This document shows positions 27,230 to 36,365 of a DNA stretch of 64,000 nt, piece by piece. Positions within the stretch are counted from its first letter, which is position 1, and each line of letters starts with the position of its first letter. Origin of the DNA: JACJWR01 sp964474045 (lineage in GTDB: Bacteria; Actinomycetota; Actinomycetes; S36-B12; UBA10799); contig CAYYRC010000001.1 of NCBI GenBank assembly GCA_964474045.1, positions 1-64,000 on the forward strand, in the 5' to 3' direction. Below the pieces are notes generated by a model. That model was given only the letters and a program-made list of their open reading frames with translations. It did not search any database and was not told the origin of the DNA. The position numbers and the translations under genes were made by a program.

Positions 27230-28111
27230 ATGCCCGACTCCCCCGCGTCCGTGACGCGCTTCGTGATCGTCCCCAAAGTCGCCCATCCCTGGTACGAGGA
27301 GGTGGTGCGCGGCGCCCGGCGCCAGGTGGATGCCATGGCGGCCCATGTGACTGGCCCGCTGGAGCTGGAGTACGAGCCGCCGGCGCAGGCCAGCACGGAG
27401 ACACAGGAGTCGGTGCTCGAACGCGTCCTCGCCACCAGGCCGACGGGCATCGCTATCGACCTGGTGGACTCGGTCGCGCAGCTTCCCGCCGTCGCTCGCG
27501 CCCGCGAGCTCGGGGTCGCCGTGGTCGTCTTCGACTCCCCCGCACCGGAACCCGGCGTCACCGGAGTCGGCAACGACTTCGCCGAACAGGGGCGGATCGC
27601 GGCCACTAGGTTGGCGACGCTGCTGGACGGTGTCGGCGAGGTCGCGGTGATGCGGGGTGTGCCGGAGGCTCCCAACCATGACCAGCGCTACCGGGCCCAG
27701 CTTGCTGTCCTGGCCGAGCACCCCGGCATCACGGTGGTGGACGGGGGCGCCGACTGGGATGACATCGAACGGGCCGAGCAGGAGGCAGCCGCCGTGCTGC
27801 GCGATTGTCCCAACCTCCGGGGGTACCTGGCCTGCGACGCGTCCGGGCCGATCGGGATCGCGCGCGCCGTCGTGGCCGCGGGCCGCGCCGATACCGTCAC
27901 GGTCGTCGGCATGGACTCCATCGCACCCATCGCCGCGGCGGTCGCCGACGGCGTCCTGGAGTCGTCCGTGGCCACCATCCCGCGCATGCAGGGGGCTATG
28001 GCCGTGCTGATGCTGTGGCAGGCCAGCCTCGGTCAGCCGATCCCGCGGTTCGTTGACACCGGCATCGAGGTCGTCACGGCGGCCAACGCGGCCGAGTATC
28101 TGACTGGCTGA
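27230..28111 (+). CDS. Periplasmic-binding-fold sugar-binding-like protein without signal peptide
   Basis: The 293-aa protein has the fold of ABC sugar-binding proteins and LacI effector domains (COG1879-like): FVIVPKVAHPWYEEVVRGA at the start, AIDLVDSVAQL, VVVFDSPAPE, VGNDFAEQGRIAA and LACDASGPIGIARAV in the canonical order. It lacks both a signal peptide and a DNA-binding helix-turn-helix, and no transporter genes adjoin it. It is therefore probably cytoplasmic, acting as a ligand sensor or an unlinked enzyme-like protein. Translation probably starts at the first base of the mRNA. Confidence 0.7.
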   Translation: MPDSPASVTRFVIVPKVAHPWYEEVVRGARRQVDAMAAHVTGPLELEYEPPAQASTETQESVLERVLATRPTGIAIDLVDSVAQLPAVARARELGVAVVVFDSPAPEPGVTGVGNDFAEQGRIAATRLATLLDGVGEVAVMRGVPEAPNHDQRYRAQLAVLAEHPGITVVDGGADWDDIERAEQEAAAVLRDCPNLRGYLACDASGPIGIARAVVAAGRADTVTVVGMDSIAPIAAAVADGVLESSVATIPRMQGAMAVLMLWQASLGQPIPRFVDTGIEVVTAANAAEYLTG

Positions 28112-28195
28112 ACTCTCGCGCTGCTTCGGGTGCGTCCGACGGGCGGGTGCCGTCGGGCGAAGTGCTCGGTTCGGCGAACAACCCTCACGCTGCAC

Positions 28196-28201
28196 TAGCG
28201 T
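28196..28201 (+). promoter_or_regulatory. -10 box TAGCGT, leaderless start of patatin gene
   Basis: TAGCGT is followed by six bases and the ATG at 28208, duplicating the arrangement at 27218-27230. Confidence 0.6.
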
Positions 28202-28207
28202 GGCCGG

Positions 28208-29590
28208 ATGGCCAAGCGAACTGTCGGATTTGCGCTGGGGGGCGGTGGTGCTCGGGGGTCGTTCTCGGCCGGTGCCCTGGAGTACCTGATCCACGAGGCC
28301 GGCCTGCTGCCGAAGGTGATCACCGGCACTTCGGCCGGTGCCATCTGTGCAGCCGTGCTCGCCCAGGCCCGCACCGAGGCCGAGTTCCACACGGCCGCCG
28401 CCGTGCTGCGCGACGACGTGATCCGCATGGGAGTGCCGGGCGTCGCCTTTGAGCCGCAGTCCTGGCTGACGGGGCTCGAGGGAACTCCCCTGGCGGTGGA
28501 CGTCAGCGAACTGATGGCCGGCGCCATGCGCCCCACCATCCCGGCGGATCCGACGCTGGCCGAGGACGTCCTGGCGGAGGCCATGGCCGCCAGCCGGTCG
28601 AACGCGGTCAAACAGGGCATCGACGCGGCCAAGAGCGTCGTGTCGGGACTCGCCATGACCCATAAGGCGATCAAAGGCATCAGCACGAACGCCGACTCCC
28701 TGGCGGTGATCGATCCGCTGGGTGACGCCTTCGCGGGCAAGACTCCCGGCGTGGGTCCGGCGCCGCTTGACGCCGATGCGATCGCCCGCGAGGGCCTGGA
28801 GCTCCGGCTGACGGTCACCGCGCTGGGCGCTGGTTGCGTCCGCTACGTGACCCAGACCGGCGCCATGGTGGAGCAGGACGGGGTGACTCCGGCACCAGGT
28901 GCACCGGAGCCGGGGGTGATCGAGGGCGTGCTGGCATCCTCCAGCGTGCCCATGGTCTTCGCGCCCAGACCCATCGGGGACGACGTCTACGTCGACGGCG
29001 GGGTGCTCCAGAACATCCCCGTTGCCCCGGCGTTCGCCCTGGGCGCCACGGATGTGTACGCGGTGCTGGCCGACTCGCTGACCTGCCCGCCGCCCGAGGT
29101 GGACTACGCCAAGGCGAACATGCTGTCGGTGCTGCTGCGGTCGCAGGTCTACGTGACCCTCTACGGCCAGCAGCGCCGGGACTTGGCCATGCACCGGCCC
29201 GACGGCACCAGGCTCGTGGTCATCGACCCGACCGTGATGGCGATCGGGTTGTTCGAGACCGAACCCGGGCTGATGAGCATCAACATCGACTACGGGTGGC
29301 TGCGCGCCTGCGGCGAGACTGCCAAGCTCAGCGACCCCGACCGCTCCCGGGCGCACGAGCTGGCCGACTTGATCGTCACGGGTCGCTTGCGCGCCTGGTA
29401 CCTGGAGCACGGCGCGGCCGGGGACCTGGTCGATGACGCCGCAGACGGCGATGCGGCGCACTCGTCTGCTGATCGTGCGCTGGAGAGCGCCAAGCGTCTG
29501 GTCGCGACCTCACTGGCGCAGTGGCGCGAACTCGGCCTGGCGCTGCCGGCCAAGGCCGACGCTTGGAGCGAGCAGCCCGAGCTGGCCTAG
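28208..29590 (+). CDS. Patatin-like phospholipase
   Basis: The 460-aa protein has the oxyanion glycine box LGGGGARGSFSAGAL, the nucleophile elbow GTSAG (Ser42) and the catalytic Asp in DGGVLQNIP (Asp263), i.e. the Ser-Asp dyad of patatin acyl hydrolases. There is no signal peptide, so it probably acts on membrane lipids from inside. An insert between the nucleophile and Asp (about residues 100-200) and a helical C-terminal tail of about 100 residues extend it beyond the minimal domain. It is a single gene with a leaderless-type promoter. Confidence 0.9.
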   Translation: MAKRTVGFALGGGGARGSFSAGALEYLIHEAGLLPKVITGTSAGAICAAVLAQARTEAEFHTAAAVLRDDVIRMGVPGVAFEPQSWLTGLEGTPLAVDVSELMAGAMRPTIPADPTLAEDVLAEAMAASRSNAVKQGIDAAKSVVSGLAMTHKAIKGISTNADSLAVIDPLGDAFAGKTPGVGPAPLDADAIAREGLELRLTVTALGAGCVRYVTQTGAMVEQDGVTPAPGAPEPGVIEGVLASSSVPMVFAPRPIGDDVYVDGGVLQNIPVAPAFALGATDVYAVLADSLTCPPPEVDYAKANMLSVLLRSQVYVTLYGQQRRDLAMHRPDGTRLVVIDPTVMAIGLFETEPGLMSINIDYGWLRACGETAKLSDPDRSRAHELADLIVTGRLRAWYLEHGAAGDLVDDAADGDAAHSSADRALESAKRLVATSLAQWRELGLALPAKADAWSEQPELA

Positions 29591-29611
29591 GGCTCCAGCA
29601 AGTCCACCGCG

Positions 29612-29645
29612 AGGCTCTGTCCTGCTAGAGGCTCTGTCCCGCTAG
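29612..29645. repeat. 17-bp tandem duplication over the MBL hydrolase stop codon
   Basis: aggctctgtcctgctag (29612-29628) is followed directly by aggctctgtcccgctag (29629-29645), one mismatch. The second copy contains the stop codon of the minus-strand MBL gene. Confidence 0.8.
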
Positions 29646-30814
29646 AGGTGGAAGGCCGCCGTGGTTGCATAGTCGTCCGGAATGATGGCGTCCGCCCACC
29701 ACGCGGGTGGTTCGGGACGGGTGCCGTAGGTCGGTTCGATCTTCGCCTCGCCGACAGTTGGGAAGGCCTGGGGCACGGCTTGAACCTGGCGGGCGACGAC
29801 TGCTTCCTTTGTGATGTTGAAGATGGTCAGGTCCTGTGTCTGGACGACCGGCCCGTCGAAAACGGCGCTGACCTCCTCGAGGATGGGCACGACCACGGCT
29901 GGAACGAGGAACGTGTGCCAGAGCGCGCCCATGCGGGGCTGCACGAGGGAGAACACCATCCCGGCGGTCTTCGGGACGGTGTGGGCGGATGTGACGACCT
30001 GGAAATTCTCGATGCTGCCCCCGGTTAAAGCGGCGAGGGTGGCAGCCGAGGGGAAGCACTCGTGGATGAGCAGATCCGTGCCCTGCGCGGCGTGGACCAG
30101 CGGCCAGCACGGGTGCGTGTCGCCGGAGAAGACCATGCTCACCCCAGCGAAGTCGACGCGGTAGCCGACGGCTCCATGCAGGGCGTGGATCACCGGGAAG
30201 GCGGTGATGGTCACACCGTTCTGCTCGTAGACGACGGACGTGGCCGCCGCGTCGAACTCCGCGCCGATAAGCACCGTGGACTCGTTCGACTTGAAGCCGC
30301 GGGTGGATTCGGTGTCCCACGCGCACGCGGCCTCGATCGCGTCCAGGGCGACCTTCGTGCCGAACTTGGGCTCGGACCCGTCCCCGCCCCATACGTGCAG
30401 TGGCCCTTCGCGCCCGGCCTTGCGGAAACTGCCGAACAGGGTGATCAGGTCGGCGGTGTGGTCGGCGTGCAGGTGGGTGAGGAACACCTTGTCCAGGGAG
30501 TTGACGGGTAGGCCCAGGCTCATGAAGTTGGCCAAGGAACCGCTGCCGACATCGAAGATGAACATGTCGCGCTCCGCGTTGCCCACCTCCACCAGGATGG
30601 AGCCCGAGGCTTGCGCCCGCGTCGGCGGCGGATTACCGCTGCCCAGGACCGTGACTCGGATCTCACCGTCTTTGATCGGCTCCGCGCCAGGGACGTATGC
30701 CTCCGGATATGGCTCCGCCGGGTGCCCGATGAGCGGGTTCGTCGCGACCGCCTTCGTACCCCCCATGTACGCCAAGTCCGTGTAGGCGGTCGACATTGCC
30801 AGAGTCATCGTCAT
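29642..30814 (-). CDS. MBL-fold metallohydrolase (GntH-like)
   Basis: The 390-aa protein has the metallo-beta-lactamase motif FLTHLHADHTAD (about residue 110-120), an early strand VTVLGSGNPPPTRAQASG, the Asp metal ligand in FSGDTHPCW and a later His in HECFPSA. Order and spacing match the hydrolase group named after guanitoxin-pathway GntH, although no other guanitoxin genes are present, so the substrate is unknown. The ATG at 30814 is chosen because GGAGAAGGGAAC precedes it; the longer frame to 30868 lacks such a site. Confidence 0.82.
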   Translation of the reverse strand: MTMTLAMSTAYTDLAYMGGTKAVATNPLIGHPAEPYPEAYVPGAEPIKDGEIRVTVLGSGNPPPTRAQASGSILVEVGNAERDMFIFDVGSGSLANFMSLGLPVNSLDKVFLTHLHADHTADLITLFGSFRKAGREGPLHVWGGDGSEPKFGTKVALDAIEAACAWDTESTRGFKSNESTVLIGAEFDAAATSVVYEQNGVTITAFPVIHALHGAVGYRVDFAGVSMVFSGDTHPCWPLVHAAQGTDLLIHECFPSAATLAALTGGSIENFQVVTSAHTVPKTAGMVFSLVQPRMGALWHTFLVPAVVVPILEEVSAVFDGPVVQTQDLTIFNITKEAVVARQVQAVPQAFPTVGEAKIEPTYGTRPEPPAWWADAIIPDDYATTAAFHL

Positions 30815-30926
30815 GTTCCCTTCTCCTGGAACGCGGTGCCGCCGGCACCAACTCGACACCGGGTCCATTTCAGGCTATTCCGGAAAACCAAGTCCTGCAG
30901 CCAGCAGCGGCGAAGTTCACGCTTGC

Positions 30927-32186
30927 TCAAGGGTGCGCTGGGTCGCGCCGCCAGGCGAGAGCTTCGCTGGCCACAGCGCCCAGCTGCACTCCGATGGAGA
31001 TGGCGAGCACGGTGGCGGCCATCGTGAACAGCAGCGACTGCGCCGAGTCCGACGCCTCGCCGGCGAACTGTGTGAGGGACGCCAGTCCCATGGAGCCGGG
31101 CACCAGCAGCCAGAAGGCGGGTCGGAAGGTCACGATCGCGGGGAGGTTGCCGTACCGGCGCTCCACCAGGCGCGTCAGGACCAGCATCACTGCGGCCGCT
31201 GCCCCGCTGGCGATGACGCTTGTCGTCGCCGAGCCGATGCCGACAAGCAGCGCGTAGGTCACCAGCAGCACCACGACCACGACCACGCCTAACCTGGGCG
31301 GCGCACAGTTGGAGAGCGCGATTCCGATCCCCATCACCACAAGTCCCGGCCAGGCGGACCAGGCCGGCAGTGCCCCCTGCGGACGCAGCACCAACTCGGT
31401 CAACGCTGCCCCATTCGCCGCCGCGCCCAGCAGGATGCCCAGCAGCAGCATCAGCCAAGTGACGAGCCCGCCGATGAGGCGTCCGCCACCGGAAACGACG
31501 TCACCAGCGGCAAGTTCGATCACGGCGTTCGTGATCGCCGCCCCGGGCACCAACACCACGATCGGCGCGAAGACGGCATACAACGGCGCCCCTGGGACGT
31601 GCAGCCCGTGCGCCACCGCGAACAGCAATCCCGAGGTGACGAAGCCCAGGACGAACGGCATGAGACCAGCCAGCCGGGGAACCCGCGCGGTCCAGTGCAG
31701 CACCGCCCCCACCAGCAGCCCGAGCAGGAAGTCCAGCGCAACCGCCAGCCAGGTGGTCCGGAACACCACGGAAACGCCGGCGGCCACCAGCGCATTGCCC
31801 ACGATGACCGCCCAGGCCGGGTAGGGCGCGGGCATCCTCGACACACCTGCCAGGCGGTCGCGGATCAACGAGGGCTGGGCCGTGGGCAGAGCGGCCTGAG
31901 ATGCCAGCCCCCCGACGACTTGGGTCTGGTCGAAGCGGTAGGAGGTGCCTGGCGCCATGCCCGCGATGCGGGCGCGTCCTGCGACCGGGTCATCGATCAG
32001 GATCGCGGTGGGAATGGCGCCGACGGTCAGCGAGGGACGGCCGTGTACAGATGCGACGGCCGCCAGGGTCGAGCCGACGTCGGTGACGGCGTAGCCCGCT
32101 GCGAGCATGGCGACCCCGAGCTCGCCGACCAGATCCTCGACGGCGTCGCCCCCTTGGGAATTGCCCCCTGGGGCGTCGCCTTCCAT
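30927..32186 (-). CDS. thrE: Threonine/serine exporter, ThrE family
   Basis: The 419-aa protein has the two ThrE parts in one chain. The N-terminal DUF1212 domain (AAGYAVTDVGSTLAAVASVH, DDPVAGRARIAG) contains its own helices, followed by a C-terminal membrane domain with about five more helices (VPGAAITNAVIELAAGD typical of the family). ThrE exports threonine and serine with the proton-motive force. CAGGAT six bases before the ATG suggests a leaderless mRNA. It is divergent from the antiporter gene. Confidence 0.88.
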   Translation of the reverse strand: MEGDAPGGNSQGGDAVEDLVGELGVAMLAAGYAVTDVGSTLAAVASVHGRPSLTVGAIPTAILIDDPVAGRARIAGMAPGTSYRFDQTQVVGGLASQAALPTAQPSLIRDRLAGVSRMPAPYPAWAVIVGNALVAAGVSVVFRTTWLAVALDFLLGLLVGAVLHWTARVPRLAGLMPFVLGFVTSGLLFAVAHGLHVPGAPLYAVFAPIVVLVPGAAITNAVIELAAGDVVSGGGRLIGGLVTWLMLLLGILLGAAANGAALTELVLRPQGALPAWSAWPGLVVMGIGIALSNCAPPRLGVVVVVVLLVTYALLVGIGSATTSVIASGAAAAVMLVLTRLVERRYGNLPAIVTFRPAFWLLVPGSMGLASLTQFAGEASDSAQSLLFTMAATVLAISIGVQLGAVASEALAWRRDPAHP

Positions 32187-32265
32187 ACCGTGATCCTGGC
32201 AGAGTCCAGCCGCATTGAGACCGCGTCCGAAAATCCGCCGGCGGCAGCACCCGACGGACTCGCCC

Positions 32266-32271
32266 TACACT
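32266..32271 (+). promoter_or_regulatory. -10 box TACACT, leaderless start of antiporter gene
   Basis: TACACT plus six bases precedes the ATG at 32278; no ribosome site is present. Confidence 0.55.
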
Positions 32272-32277
32272 CCGCGC

Positions 32278-33576
32278 ATGGGGCAGAGTGACGTGGCGAT
32301 GTCGACGGCCAGCGGGGTGGCGCTGGTCGCGCTCATCGTCATCGCCTACAACCTGTTCGCCAAGCGGCTCGGCGGTTGGAATCTGACTGCCCCGATCGTC
32401 CTGATGCTGGCCGGGCTCGCCTTGAGCCCTCTGGTCGATGCCGCGGACGCCGCCCACGAGGGTCTGAAGGTGCTGGCCGAGATCACCCTGGCCATCGTCC
32501 TCTTCACCGATGCCGCGGGGGTGCGCCCGCGCGAGATCGGCCGCGACTCGGGTCCCGTGTCGCGGCTGCTGCTCATCGGCCTGCCGCTGTCGATCGCGTT
32601 GGGAACGTGGTTCGCGTCCGTGCTCTGGCCGACCATGCCCTTCGCTGCGGCGCTGCTCATCGGGTCCGCGCTGGCGCCGACGGATGCGGCCCTGGGAGCT
32701 GCCACGGTGCTCAACAAGGCCGTGCCCGCACGCGTGCGGCGGCTCCTCAACGTGGAGAGCGGCCTGAACGACGGCCTCGCGACCCCTGTGGTGATGTTCG
32801 CGATCGCCGCCCTGGCGGGGGAGGAGGGCTTGAGCCCGCGGGAGTCGGTCGTAGCAGCGCTCATCGAGCTGGCGATCGGGGTTGCGGTCGGCGTTGCGGT
32901 CGGCCTGGGCGCAGGCAGAGCGCTCTACTGGTCCAAGCTGAGGGGCCTGTCCGCAGGTCGGGGTCGGCGGGTGGCGGTGCTGCTGCTGCCAATCCTCGCC
33001 TACGCCCTGGCCAACGTGGTCACGGGCAACGGCTTCATCGCGGCGTTCGTCGCGGGCACGATGTTCGCCTCGGCCTTCCGCAAGGACACGGCTGCGCAGC
33101 TCGAGCTCGCCGAAGGTGTCGCCGATCCGCTGGGAGCCGTCACCTGGCTCGCCTTCGGCGCCCTGATCATCCCCCAGTTGCTGCCCGGGCTGACCTGGCG
33201 CACCGTCGTCTTTGCGGTGGCGGCGTTGACCGTGGTGCGCATGGTCCCGGTCGCGCTGTCGCTCATCGGGGCCGGCTTCCAGCCGCGGACGGTGGCCTTC
33301 ATCGGCTGGTTCGGACCCCGGGGCCTGGCCTCGGTGGTCTTCTCGCTGATCGCGCTGGAATCGCTGGAGGCCAACGAGCTGTTGTCGGAGATTCTGGCCA
33401 CGACCACGTTGACCATCATCCTGAGCGTGCTGCTGCACGGCGTCACCGCGGCCTGGGGTGCCCGCAGCTACGGCGCGTGGGCGGATGCCACCCGGCCACC
33501 GGCGGAGACGGCGGTGACCGGTGCGCCGTCGGCCAGGGGGCCGATGGCCGCCCAGGCGCACGCCGCCGGCGACTAG
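32278..33576 (+). CDS. Na+(K+)/H+ antiporter, CPA1 (NhaP) family
   Basis: The 432-aa membrane protein has about 12 helices and the CPA1 signatures LFTDAAGVRPREI, ALAPTDAALGAATV and NVESGLNDGLATPVV, where the ND pair is the ion-binding site. Such proteins exchange sodium or potassium for protons to manage pH and salt. ATG 32278 is chosen on the basis of the leaderless promoter; in-frame starts at 32290 and 32299 are possible. Its stop overlaps the convergent PilB-like gene by 4 bp. Confidence 0.88.
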   Translation: MGQSDVAMSTASGVALVALIVIAYNLFAKRLGGWNLTAPIVLMLAGLALSPLVDAADAAHEGLKVLAEITLAIVLFTDAAGVRPREIGRDSGPVSRLLLIGLPLSIALGTWFASVLWPTMPFAAALLIGSALAPTDAALGAATVLNKAVPARVRRLLNVESGLNDGLATPVVMFAIAALAGEEGLSPRESVVAALIELAIGVAVGVAVGLGAGRALYWSKLRGLSAGRGRRVAVLLLPILAYALANVVTGNGFIAAFVAGTMFASAFRKDTAAQLELAEGVADPLGAVTWLAFGALIIPQLLPGLTWRTVVFAVAALTVVRMVPVALSLIGAGFQPRTVAFIGWFGPRGLASVVFSLIALESLEANELLSEILATTTLTIILSVLLHGVTAAWGARSYGAWADATRPPAETAVTGAPSARGPMAAQAHAAGD

Positions 33577-35282
33577 CCCAGGCGGCGCTGGCGCGAACCC
33601 TGGGCGCCCATGACCCGCAGTATCTCCTCGGCGGTCGTCAGTCCCTCGACCGCCAGCCGCGCCGCCGACATCGACAGCGGCTGGTAGCCCGACTTCATCG
33701 CCAGGGCGGCGATCTCCTCGGTACCCGCCCCGTCCACGAAAGCGTCACGGACCTCGTCGGTCAGTGCCAGAATCTCGAACACCCCGACCCGGCCCAGGTA
33801 CCCGCTCCCCTTGCACATGTCGCACCCGGTTCCCCGGACGAGCTTGGCTGCCTGTGCCTCGGTCAGGCCCAGCTGCTGTCGCGTCTCCCCGTTGACCGGC
33901 GCCGGTCGGGTGCAGAAAGCGCAGGGTCGACGCAGCAGTCGCTGCGCGATGATGATCCGCAGCGAGTCCGCGATCAGGTACCGCGGCACGCCCAGCTGCA
34001 CCAGCCGCAGCAAGCCGGACGGTGCGTCCAGGGTGTGCATGGTCGACAACATCAGGTGACCGGTCAGAGCGGCGCTGATGGCCATGTGCGCGGTCTCCGG
34101 GTCCCGAATCTCACCCACCATGACGACGTCGGGGTCTTGGCGCAGCGACGCCCGCAGGGCATTGGGGAAGGTGACGCCGTTGGTCTCGTCGATCTGGATC
34201 TGCGTGACGCCGGCGATCTCCATCTCGACCGGGTCCTCCATCGTGATCGCGTGTCGGTCCTCGCCGACGTACTCGCAGATCAGCGCGTAGAGCGTCGTCG
34301 ACTTGCCGGAACCGGTGGGGCCGGTCACGATCACACAACCCTGGTGGCCCTGCATCGTCGAGGCCAGCAGCTCCACCTGCGGCCAGTGCAGGCCCATCTG
34401 CTCCAGCTTCGGCAGGTCCGCCTGCAGGCTCATGATCCGCAGCACCAGGTTCTCGCCGTGGAGGGCGGGCACCGTCGACACCCGCAGGTCCACCGACCGC
34501 CCGTGGACGGTGACCCGTGTGCGCCCGTCCTGTGGCAGCCGACGCTGGAAGACGTCCAGCCCGGACAGCACCTTCACCCGCGCGATGATGGGGGCGAGGC
34601 TGGCCGCCGGCAGCCGAAGGGCCTGGTGCATGACGCCGTCCACCCGGAAGCGCACCCGCACGCCGTCGGGGGCCGCCTCGATGTGGATGTCGCTGGCATG
34701 CGCGGCTACGGCGTCGGCCAGGATCTGGTCGACCATCCGGACGGCGCCGTGCTCCTCCTCCGGCTCCACGATGGCCTCGGTTGGCCGGCTGGGCAGGTTC
34801 TGCACGAAGGCTCGCAGCACATCGTCGCGCTGAGTCTCCCCCCACACGCGCCCGATGTGGTCCTCCAGCTGGGAGCGCGGCGCCACGACCAGCGTCACCT
34901 TGGTGCCGAACCGGGCGCGCAGGTCGTCGGTCATGAAGATGTCGAATGGGTCGGCGATCGCGACGACCAGGCCGCCGTGGGACTCGGCGATCGGCAGCGC
35001 GCAGTATCGCTGGGCCCTGGACTTGTCCAGCCGCTTGGCGATGTCGGGGTCGATGTCCATACGGTCCAGATCGACGATGCGCAGTCCGTGCAGTTCCGCG
35101 AGGGCGGCCGACAGCGTCTGTTCGTCGATGAGCCGTTCGCGCATGAGGATCGAGCCCAGGCGGGGTCGGCCGGGGTCGCTGCGCTGGATTCGCAGGGCGG
35201 TCTCTAGGTCGTTCTCGGTGATCTCGTTCCACTCGCGCAGGACGTCGCCGAGTCGCCGCCGCGGCCGTGAGGTCTTCTGCAT
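33573..35282 (-). CDS. GspE/PilB-type secretion or pilus assembly ATPase
   Basis: The 569-aa protein has an N-terminal GspE_N domain (residues about 20-160). The ATPase core contains Walker A GPTGSGKSTTLYAL (about 320), an Asp box, Walker B MVGEIRDPETA and the His box TMHTLDAPSG. A tetracysteine zinc site (CAFC and CDMC) is present as in PilB and GspE, which power pilus extension or type II secretion. No pilin, PilC or peptidase genes are adjacent, so it is an orphan here, perhaps serving a pilus locus elsewhere. Start ATG 35282 has only a weak ribosome site. Confidence 0.88.
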   Translation of the reverse strand: MQKTSRPRRRLGDVLREWNEITENDLETALRIQRSDPGRPRLGSILMRERLIDEQTLSAALAELHGLRIVDLDRMDIDPDIAKRLDKSRAQRYCALPIAESHGGLVVAIADPFDIFMTDDLRARFGTKVTLVVAPRSQLEDHIGRVWGETQRDDVLRAFVQNLPSRPTEAIVEPEEEHGAVRMVDQILADAVAAHASDIHIEAAPDGVRVRFRVDGVMHQALRLPAASLAPIIARVKVLSGLDVFQRRLPQDGRTRVTVHGRSVDLRVSTVPALHGENLVLRIMSLQADLPKLEQMGLHWPQVELLASTMQGHQGCVIVTGPTGSGKSTTLYALICEYVGEDRHAITMEDPVEMEIAGVTQIQIDETNGVTFPNALRASLRQDPDVVMVGEIRDPETAHMAISAALTGHLMLSTMHTLDAPSGLLRLVQLGVPRYLIADSLRIIIAQRLLRRPCAFCTRPAPVNGETRQQLGLTEAQAAKLVRGTGCDMCKGSGYLGRVGVFEILALTDEVRDAFVDGAGTEEIAALAMKSGYQPLSMSAARLAVEGLTTAEEILRVMGAQGSRQRRLG

Positions 35283-35355
35283 GGCTGGCCCCTGAACCCG
35301 ATCGATGCTGTAGCTCCCAAGGTACTCGCGCGCGGTCAGGCCCGCAGGCCTTGGG

Positions 35356-36246
35356 CTAGTCGTGCCGGGGCAGGACGATCGCCGGGACCGGAGTCGAGCG
35401 GAGCAGCTTGTACGTCATGTCGCCGAGGAAGACCCGGCGCACCGGGCCGCTGACCGCCGACCCCATCACCAGCAGCTCGTCACCCTCCCACTCGGTGCGC
35501 TCCATGGCGGCCTGCACCGAGTCCGCGGTGACGGTGGTCGACTCGACCTGAACATCGGCGCCGCTGTTCGCCAACGTCTCAGCGACGGCCGCCGCCGCAT
35601 CGTCGCGCAACGACGCGAGCATCGGCCCCTCGGCGTCGGCCCCGAGGTTGCTGGCGTAGATCCGGTGGCGCAGGAGGATGGTGAGGACCTCCAGCGGCAC
35701 CCCGGTGCGGGCTGAGTAGTCCGCGGCAGTGCTCAGCGTTCGACGGCTCTCGGCGGTGTTCTGGAAGCAGACGACGATCTTGCCCACCTCGCCCTGCCGG
35801 GTGCGGGCGTAGCCGGCAGGGGCCACCGCCACCGGCACGCCGGCGCTGTGGAGCAGCTTGTCCGCAGTGGAGCCGATGACGAAGCGGCCGCTGGCCGCGT
35901 TCGGCGCCGCGCCGATGACGATCATGTCCGAGCCGCGACGCTCGGCCACCTGGACTAAGCCCTTGCCGCTCGAACGGTTTCCGGCGATGACGGTCGTCAC
36001 CTGCTCCGGCGACCAACCCCATACCCGGCAGAAGCGCTCCTTCGCCTCCGCGATGAGCTGCTCTGCCTCGCGCTCCACGAAGGAGCGCCACTCGACGTCC
36101 ACATGGGCCGCGGACGGGTAGTCGAAGGACGTGGGGAAGATGTGCGCAAGCACAACGTCGGCTTTCAGCAGCAGCGCCAGATTGGAGCCGAGGGCGAAGG
36201 CGTCGTTGTCGAGCGAGTCGGGGTTGACCCCGATGATGATCTCCAC
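35356..36246 (-). CDS. Tandem universal stress protein
   Basis: The 296-aa protein consists of two UspA domains. The first (EIIIGVNPDS..., VIGAAPNAASGRFVIGSTAD) keeps the G-x2-G-x9-G(S/T) ATP-binding pattern. The second ends VMGSAVSGPVRRVFLGDMTY, also near consensus. UspA proteins bind ATP and are linked to dormancy or stress. The GTG at 36246 follows AGGAGGATGC, better than an upstream start. It is divergent from the amino-acid permease gene. Confidence 0.88.
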   Translation of the reverse strand: MEIIIGVNPDSLDNDAFALGSNLALLLKADVVLAHIFPTSFDYPSAAHVDVEWRSFVEREAEQLIAEAKERFCRVWGWSPEQVTTVIAGNRSSGKGLVQVAERRGSDMIVIGAAPNAASGRFVIGSTADKLLHSAGVPVAVAPAGYARTRQGEVGKIVVCFQNTAESRRTLSTAADYSARTGVPLEVLTILLRHRIYASNLGADAEGPMLASLRDDAAAAVAETLANSGADVQVESTTVTADSVQAAMERTEWEGDELLVMGSAVSGPVRRVFLGDMTYKLLRSTPVPAIVLPRHD

Positions 36247-36316
36247 GCATCCTCCTCCGTCGCGGCGGACCGCCCGAGCGGTCTGCACCGAAGTCGCGCC
36301 TTGGGCGGCACCTAGT

Positions 36317-36334
36317 GGCTACGGTAGCCATAAT
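36317..36334 (+). promoter_or_regulatory. Promoter region of the APC permease with palindrome
   Basis: A 13-bp palindrome ggctacggtagcc (36317-36329) overlaps a -10-like CATAAT (36329-36334), leaving a 31-nt leader with a GGAGG site. The overlap suggests an operator for a repressor. Confidence 0.4.
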
Positions 36335-36365
36335 CACCCGCTGGCGGCGCATCTGTGGAGGAACC

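Noticed and set aside
29642..30814. Guanitoxin biosynthesis gene
   Set aside because: The MBL hydrolase resembles GntH in layout, but no other guanitoxin pathway gene is present, so a toxin role is not supported.
32376..35207. 943-codon plus-strand frame over the antiporter and PilB genes
   Set aside because: It crosses two real genes on opposite strands and its product is Arg/Gly/His-rich low-complexity sequence.
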